From Prochilodus magdalenae (lineage: Eukaryota; Chordata; Actinopteri; Characiformes; Prochilodontidae): a stretch of DNA of 64,000 bases. This document shows, in pieces, positions 57,590 to 64,000 of the stretch. A program made the position numbers and the translations under genes. The stretch spans positions 267,501 to 331,500 of the forward strand of contig JAMWET010006770.1 of NCBI GenBank assembly GCA_024036415.1. The letters run 5' to 3'. The first letter of the stretch is position 1, and each line of letters begins with the position of its first letter. The notes below the pieces were generated by a model. That model saw only the letters and a program-made list of their open reading frames with translations. It had not been told where the DNA came from and ran no database searches.

Positions 57590-60500
57590 ATGGCCGAATT
57601 TTCATCACAGCATACAGGAGAAGGTAAAGAAAGCACAACTGACTCATCTAAGAAACTAAGAACAACTGGGCACTATAAGCACTGCAGTGGATAAAACCTA
57701 CAAGACAAATTTGTTTTCATTGTAACATTTCAAATTAGGAATCTAAATAGTTTATATACCTAAATGTAAAGTTTGGTGCAGTATGTGCAGTGCCTCAGCT
57801 TCTTAATCCAGAGATGTCTTTGATCTGATTTCTTCAGCTGGCAAATGGTAGATGGTAAAGGTAGCATCTCACCTCTGGTGTATAAAAACAATTTCTATTT
57901 TTGATTTAATACTGTTTCTGATACAGTCAATGAATGCATCTTATTTTTTCCTCTTGTGCACAGTTAGGCATGATGCCAGCAGTGTCCTGTCTGAGGATCA
58001 GTTCCTGTGTTCTATCTGTCTGGATGTGTTCACTGATCCAGTCTCCACTCCATGTGGACACAACTTCTGTATGAACTGTATTAGAACATGCTGGGGTGAC
58101 AGTGAGCAGTGTTACTGTCCAGTCTGTAATGAGATCTTCACTAGGAGACCTGAACTGAAGATCAACACAACACTGAGAGAGGTTGTAGATCACTTCAAGA
58201 AGAAAAGTGCTCTGGATAAACCTGAGGTTCTCTGTGATGCCTGCACTGGAGTGAAGCAGAAAGCTCTGAAATCCTGTCTGCACTGTGGAGCTACTTTTTG
58301 CAAGTCTCATTTAGAGTTACATGCAGTTGGGAACCTCAGAAAACACAAGCTAATTGATCCAGTGAAGAACCTGCAGGACTACATATGCCAGAAGCATGAG
58401 AGACCCCTGGAGCTGTTCTGTAGAGATGACCAGAAGTGTGTGTGCCTGTTCTGCAGTGAGACAGACCACAAGACTCACAACACTGTTCCTATAGAGACGG
58501 AGAGTGGAAAGAAGAAGGTGGGATAGCTGACAAACATCTAATATTCTTATGAAGAATGTACCTTCAATTTTATTTTATTTATTTATTTATATTTATTTTA
58601 TTTAGTTATATTACTAAAATCATTGTCTAGTCATTCTCTGTCCACAGAAACAACTGGAGACGACACAGACAGAGGTGCAGCAGATGGTCCAAGACAGAAT
58701 GACAAAGATCAAAGAGATCAAACACTCAGTAGATCTTAGAAAAGTGGGTGGCTTAATAAAACCTATATTATGATGGTCCTAAAACTGATGTTATGCTTCA
58801 GTTCAAGTGGTTATCTTTCTTCCATCAGAGGAAGGAAACATGGAGAAAGAGAAAGCAGACGGGACAGTGGGTTGAGGTCTTCACTGACTCTGATATGCTC
58901 CATTGAGAGAAGCCAGGCTGAGCTGCTGGATAGGGTGATGGAGGAAGGATGCAGAAGAAAGCAGGCAGAGAGAGGCAGGCGTATGAAGATCTCATTTAAA
59001 GAGGCTGGAGCAGGATTAAATCACTGAGCTACAGAGGAGAGACACTGAGCTGGAGCAGATCTCCCATACTGAGGACCACCTCCACCTCCTACAGGTCAGT
59101 GTCCCTCTACCTGCTCTATGACAATGCAGCACATCACACAACTACACTGCCCATGCTGAGGGGTTTCTCCTCTCTCCTGCTGGACTGTAGGTTTACCCAT
59201 CACTGTGCAGACCCCCACACACCAACAACTGGACTGACACCAGTATTGACCCCCTCCTGAGTGTAGACACTGTGAGGAATGCTCTGTCTCAACTTCAGAA
59301 GAGTCTGAACGAAGAACTCAGTAAAACTCTGAATAAGAAGATCAGAGAAGCAGGTGAGACACTTGCTGGATTATTGTTCTACTAACAATATATTTGTTCT
59401 AATTGTTCTGTCAGTCACCTCTAATTAATATGATCTATGATCTGTTCTTGAAATTAGTCTCCACGGAACTGACAAAGATTCAACAGTACGCAGGTAAACC
59501 TTGATAACTGGCTGTTATTGTAAGCTCACTGGAGAAAACATTAGTCACCTGTGATTTAAATGTACTTAATAGTGCATAATACCTTCACAAGCATGAATGA
59601 CAGCAGTGTTTTGATGTAGCATGATGTAGCAAGTTTCTGGATCTATGTGACATCAATGTTCATTTACTCTTGCATCAGAGAACTGCACAGGTGTGCCAGA
59701 TTTGGTGGATGCCTTTCCTGGCACAGTTCTGAGGAGAATTTCCTGTTGACTGGGTTTTTAGCCACTGCTGGTAGACCCGTATGACTGTACGCATCCATAC
59801 ACCTGCAGATTCGGCTACTTCCTTCACACTATGGCCTTTGGCATGCCCAAATGCAGTCACCCCTTTTTGCCAATCATTATGTTGTGCCCTGGACCAAGCC
59901 GAAAACATAAGTAGACCACATGCATCAGGAATCACAATGCCTAAAATAACAAACAACCCACGCCCCCCAGTCTAACTTATAACAAATTACACACTCCTCC
60001 TCCTGCACAGCGACTACCTGCAATAAGGGGAAGAATATACAAATCAGAAAAAAAGGGAGGACGTGCCTCCTACCATAATAAAGATCTGCTTTGTGACCCA
60101 TTTTCCACACATAGATCGATATACTCTTTGCACTGCACCACCTCTTCTCAATCTATGAATGCCGTCATTCAAACCCGCAGGTATTTATAGCTCGATCTGC
60201 AGAAGTTTGATGTTACTACCACCTCAAAAAAGCAAGGTGACTAATTTTTTGGTCTGGTGAGCTTATTTTCCTTTTTTTTTTTTCAAATCACCATCATCAC
60301 ACCACTGTTGCTCATACTTTACAAGCTTTCACACTAACCAGTTTCATTATAAGCCCACCTGATCTGCTCCATTCGATGATGAATTCGTTATGTAAGCTGC
60401 AGTCTCATATCATATACTGTGTGTTTCTCTCAGTGGATGTGACTCTGGATGCTGATACAGCTCATCCCAATCTCATTCTGTCTGAAGATGCAAAACGAGT

Positions 60501-60969
60501 GACACATGGAGACACAAAACAGCAACGTTCTGACAATCCAAACAGATTTGATTATTGTCCCTGTGTCCTGGGAAAGAAGGGATTCTCCTCAGGGAGATTT
60601 TACTATGAGGTGCAGGTGAGCAAGAAACCTAAGTGGGATTTAGGAGTAGCCAGAGAGTCAGTTAAGAAGAAGGGTCAACTTGCACTAAGCCCACAGAATG
60701 GATTCTGGACTGTGGTTCTGAGGAATGGAAATGATTATCAGGCTAGTGCCGGTCCCCCTATGCCACTCACTGTAAAAGAGAAGGTCCAGAGGGTGGGGGT
60801 GTTTGTGGATTATGAGGAGGGTCTGGTCTCCTTTTATGATGTAGAGTCCAGATCTCATATCTACTCTTTCACTGGTCAGTCTTTCACTGAGAGTCTCTAT
60901 CCATACTTCAGTCCCTGTAATAATAATAAGGGCCAGAACTCAGCCCCACTCATTGTCTCGCCCATATAA
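57590..60969 (+). CDS. TRIM E: btr-like TRIM, exon 4 disrupted in this sequence
   Basis: Exons 57590-57623, 57964-58517, 58648-58743, 58829-59094, 59191-59353, 59458-59493 and 60434-60969. All but exon 4 are open and of standard length. The RING is complete (CSIC, CGHNFC, CPVC), both B-boxes are present and the PRY-SPRY is full length. Exon 4 should be 234 nt but is 266 nt, because many one- to several-base insertions are scattered over its first two thirds; the frame is lost, while the last 60 nt are again normal. Such a cluster of insertions in one exon with pristine neighbours suggests poor local sequence quality as much as true decay. If the exon were normal the protein would be about 550 aa. 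Intron 6 carries a transposase fragment. The promoter has the CRE-ISRE element. Confidence 0.75.
59675..59956 (-). mobile_element. Tc1-like transposase N-terminal fragment
   Basis: The minus-strand frame contains a helix-turn-helix of Tc1 type (G-H-S-V-K-E-V-A-E-S-A-G-V, R-T-V-I-R-V-Y-Q-Q-W, N-C-A-R-K-G). No catalytic core and no terminal repeats were identified. It lies in TRIM E intron 6. Confidence 0.65.
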
Positions 60970-61329
60970 AATACTGAATGATTAAATTGTATTCAACAAA
61001 TAATTGTGAGGACAGACGGAAAAGGATTCTAACTAAAGGAAAATCTTCCCAGTGTAGTAAAACAGCGTGACATGAACTTTGTCTTATTCAATATTTGTGA
61101 AAGAGTAGCCTAGAATTGCACTTTGCTTATAGTTTCGGGATAATTATTATGTCAGATTATTGACACCATAGCAAATCACACCACAGTCTTTTATGAAAAA
61201 TGTGTCCCGCTTGCAGTGTTTAAAATGTGAACTTTTTTATTTTTTGCTTTAGTAGGATCTAAATTGCATTGTGACTCAGCTGAAATATTTCCTGGGTATA
61301 CATACAACTTTGCAGTTATAATGTTTCTC
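60970..61329. other. 3' flank of TRIM E, nothing recognised
   Basis: No element, exon or clear polyadenylation signal. Confidence 0.5.
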
Positions 61330-61570
61330 TTAATATCAAGGATTCAAGGAGACTTTATTGTCATTCACATCACATGTGGTACATGGGGTGGAACGAAATT
61401 GTGGTACCCAAGGACCCAGTTTCACCCAGACAGCGGTACTTAAATATATAAAATATACATAAATATATAAAAATATATATAAAAAAATACAAAGAGAAAG
61501 AGCAGCAGGAAATTGTAAAGGTAGCAGCAGAGTGTATTTAAAGTGACTTGAGTGTCCTCAAAGTGTCGAT
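61330..61570 (-). repeat. LINE 3' UTR fragment, inverted
   Basis: ggagactttattgtcattca and acatggggtggaacgaaatt read, on the minus strand, as a non-LTR element 3' end with its aataaa-like terminus. AT-rich low-complexity sequence follows to about 61490. Confidence 0.55.
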
Positions 61571-62029
61571 GCAGTGGTTATGACTAAATATCAACCCACA
61601 ATATGTGAATTTGATGGAATTTATTGTGGGGTTCTGATCATAAAGCTATCTAAATAAGCCTACAGAAATCTTTATAAATGCTTATTCCAGTGAGTGTATC
61701 ATCTGTCATCATCTGTGGTAAAAAGCACTTCAGCCAATTTTGATTAAAGCTAGTAAATGTAACCTTTATAGCGAATGGTGCCTTTTGGAATAAGCATTTA
61801 TGTAAGTAATGCATATGTACAGTATAAAATTCTGTTGTTCTGAAATTCATTGAAGTATCAGATTTGGACTTTTTTACTATAAGGGTAATGGGGAGGGAGG
61901 TGGGATATAGGAGTTGCTCCAGACATGATCTCACCTGTGCCAACCTGTGAACTGAAATCTACAAACTACCAACTCAACATGAGGTGAAGACTGTTTCAAA
62001 CTGTTCATGATAAGTGCATGTCGCAGGTG
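61571..62029. other. Intergenic, nothing recognised
   Basis: The minus-strand frame 61650-61943 has no domain and no splice context. Confidence 0.5.
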
Positions 62030-62389
62030 CAGACTTTTCTGAATTCTGACTTTTGAATTGATTTACTAAATAAGTACATGTCATTTACTAAATAAGGTGC
62101 ATCATACACAGATGACATTTAATTCTAGCATGTGTGTAAACTATAATAAAGCAGGCTGATTTGACACTATCAGTTCAGAGATAATTTCTTCCCCCGAGCC
62201 ATCAGGTTCCTGAACACCCAGTAGTGCTGATGGCCACTGGGACTGTCTCTACACATCTCTCCTAATTCATCATCACAATGATCTCCATGGACAATCCACA
62301 CCCTCACTTTACATGTAGTATATCTATACTGGCACATACAGACTCACATCTTGTTTACCTGTTCTCCATGTATTTTGGGAACACAAACT

Positions 62390-62515
62390 GCCCAAGAACT
62401 TATCGGTGTAGCACAGCGTAGTCACCCAGACCACGAATCGAACCCCAATCTTCCACATGGTGTGGTAGTTCAATGACAAGTGGTGTTATCCATTGCACCA
62501 CACCAACCACTGAGG
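62390..62515 (-). mobile_element. tRNA-derived SINE, copy 3 (deleted)
   Basis: Only the tRNA-like half and part of the body remain (gcccaagaacttatcggtgt to caccaaccactg). Confidence 0.65.
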
Positions 62516-63603
62516 TTTTTCAACCTCAGATTCCCCAAAATGCATATACGGGAATGTGTAGATCAGTACATGTCTTCTATCCATAATTTTGAAATAATGT
62601 TATATATATATTGTGCACCTCAGATTTTCACTCATCCTTACACCTGTGCACAAGTGACATGACAATCCACATGGTTTAAAAAGGACAGATACAAGAAAAG
62701 GATTAATGGTTAGCATATATTTTACAGGTATATACTCAGTATATAGGAGTGTGTAATCTTTAGTACGAGTAACTCTGTATCAAATCATCTCTTTTAGTTG
62801 TGTTAAAGTGAATGAGTGCTGATGGAGCCTACTGACACTGCACAGAGGCTGGAACATTGTTTTGTGGTTACCTGTTCTTTACCTGTTCTGGTTTAATGCC
62901 TGATTAAAACTGGAGATTAAACTGTATGAACTTATTTCTGGCTATTCACAATTATTGAGTTCTAACTAGCAAACCTAATAGGTGCAGCTCAATGGGCCTG
63001 CTACATTCATGTCACAAATGTTTTAAGTTTGAGCTCATATACGCTCCACCCCCTTGTTTTCAAAACAGTGATTCCAAGTAACAAAAAGTATATTAGGTCA
63101 GTTTCTGATTTTTTACCTGTATTGTTTGACAGCATTGTCAATGTACTACAATGTAGAACTACAGTGGCCACCAGGCTTTCTGCCATTGCCTAATCTGGGT
63201 CACTTCCTCATATTTTATCTTCTTTACCAGCAAGGATTATAGTAATAGTGCCATATTATTAATGTTGTGGTTCTTGTCATTTATATCCTCTCTGTAAATC
63301 ATTTCCTTGGCTATTTTAGAAATCTTGATTTACTGAGTAACTATAAAAAGAGCTGTAGAAAAATATTCTTGTGTGTAAGAAGCCAAGAACTGGACTTATT
63401 GCCTTAAACAGGAATTTAAATTAATGTTTTATTTGCATTTTATTTAAATACACATTTTAAGTCCTTATAAAACATTATTTTGTTGTAGAGAGTTATAATA
63501 AAACACAGACTTACAACATAAAATCACCATCAAGTAAAATCTGTTACTCTTTGGGATTGCACTCTCATCCCTATTCCAGTACAAATAACATGTGACCAGG
63601 AAG

Positions 63604-63633
63604 TGACATCACAGTAGCAGAGAAAGTGAAACT
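63604..63633 (+). promoter_or_regulatory. CRE plus ISRE composite element, TRIM F
   Basis: TGACATCA (63604-63611) is followed after 10 bp by GAAAGTGAAACT (63622-63633), the duplicate of the E element with two bases fewer between the sites. Confidence 0.7.
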
Positions 63634-63673
63634 GAATTACTCAGGACGTCCACATCAAAGACAACCATTCTCT

Positions 63674-63761
63674 TCACAGTAAATGCTGGATATTCAGTAC
63701 TTCTGAGAGGAATTTAAGGAAGACAATTCCAGCTCTCTGAAACCTGCAAAGAGATTCAAAG
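63674..63761 (+). other. Probable 5' UTR exon of TRIM F
   Basis: Duplicate of the E leader, with the donor GTATGT at 63762 and the next acceptor at 63953. Confidence 0.55.
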
Positions 63762-63965
63762 GTATGTACTTCAGCAAATCAGTCACAGTTCATAGGGTGT
63801 TTTACCAGAACGTGCTTCATCATGGTTCCTGAAATGAGTAAACATTGTCTCTTAGCACAGGAAGAGTGATCATATTAACAGAAACTGTAAACTGCTGTTC
63901 AATGTGAAGCAATATGATGCAGTGTGATGTAATTCCTAAAACCTGTTATGCAGGAGGAAACGAAG

Positions 63966-63999
63966 ATGGCAGAATTTTCATCACAGCATCCAGGAGAAG
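63966..63999 (+). CDS. TRIM F: first coding exon, gene continues beyond window
   Basis: ATG plus ten codons (M-A-E-F-S-S-Q-H-P-G-E) and one base, in phase 1. This is the same exon as in E with one replacement (His-Pro for His-Thr). The window ends one base into the splice donor. The rest of the TRIM gene should follow immediately. Confidence 0.75.
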   Translation, partial: MAEFSSQHPGE

Positions 64000-64000
64000 G

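Larger units (their letters stand above)
55255..57623 (+). repeat. Tandem segmental duplication, copy 1 (upstream of E)
   Basis: Text from about 55255 (agacttttctgaattctgac) through the first coding exon of E is repeated, with few differences, at about 62030-63999. It includes a LINE 3' remnant (55405-55630), a SINE, the promoter element and the leader exon. Confidence 0.85.
62030..64000 (+). repeat. Tandem segmental duplication, copy 2 (upstream of F)
   Basis: Matches 55255-57623. Copy 2 lacks most of the SINE (only 62390-62515 remains) and about 230 bp of the leader intron present in copy 1 (about 57290-57530). The distance between the two start codons is 6376 bp, the apparent unit length. 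Confidence 0.85.

Overview
The window is vertebrate nuclear DNA, almost certainly from a teleost fish. It has intron-containing genes with GT-AG borders, many Tc1-type and foldback DNA transposons, tRNA-derived SINEs, LINE 3' tails and long minisatellites. The main genes are TRIM proteins of the fish bloodthirsty-related (btr, TRIM39-like) type. An otophysan such as a characin or catfish is plausible, but the sequence does not prove it. I saw no rRNA, functional tRNA or CRISPR array.

Layout. 1-7.5 kb holds repeats and no convincing exon. It may be the first intron of a minus-strand gene whose candidate first coding exon (7570-7609) lies in a CpG-rich stretch. 8.1-10.3 kb is a 19-bp minisatellite split by a dead Tc1 element. 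11.4-16.5 kb is a seven-exon coiled-coil gene that I assign to ccdc166 (DUF4515 family, 284 aa).

From 17.7 kb to the end, all genes are on the plus strand and form a tandem array of TRIM genes: A (18.9-24.7 kb), B (31.2-34.8 kb), C (39.2-45.7 kb), D (51.2-54.4 kb), E (57.6-61.0 kb) and the first exon of F (64.0 kb). All share one architecture: a short phase-1 first exon, a RING plus two-B-box exon of about 550 nt, coiled-coil exons of 96 and 234 nt, a linker exon of about 163 nt, a 27-36 nt exon, and a PRY-SPRY exon. A (560 aa), C (564 aa) and D (603 aa) are open throughout. B has lost the end of its RING through a 40-nt net deletion with frameshift, and its exon 2 donor is also poor. E is open except for exon 4, which carries a cluster of small insertions that may be an assembly error.

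Regulation. Six TRIM upstream regions carry the same composite element: a CRE/ATF-like TGACRTCA followed 7-12 bp later by an ISRE/IRF-like GAAAGTGAAACT or a variant. This suggests the array responds to interferon. The B30.2 domains share a near-invariant C-terminal half but differ sharply in short patches, as expected for recognition surfaces under diversifying selection. Short introns conserved like exons, a duplicated exon-3 remnant in C, and an E-to-F repeat with an offset of about 6.4 kb show that the array evolves by duplication and gene conversion.

Intergenic and intronic space is filled by minisatellites (26.5, 39.7 and 49.6 kb), a telomere-like tract (38 kb), LINE, SINE and Tc1 copies, and two palindromic foldback elements.
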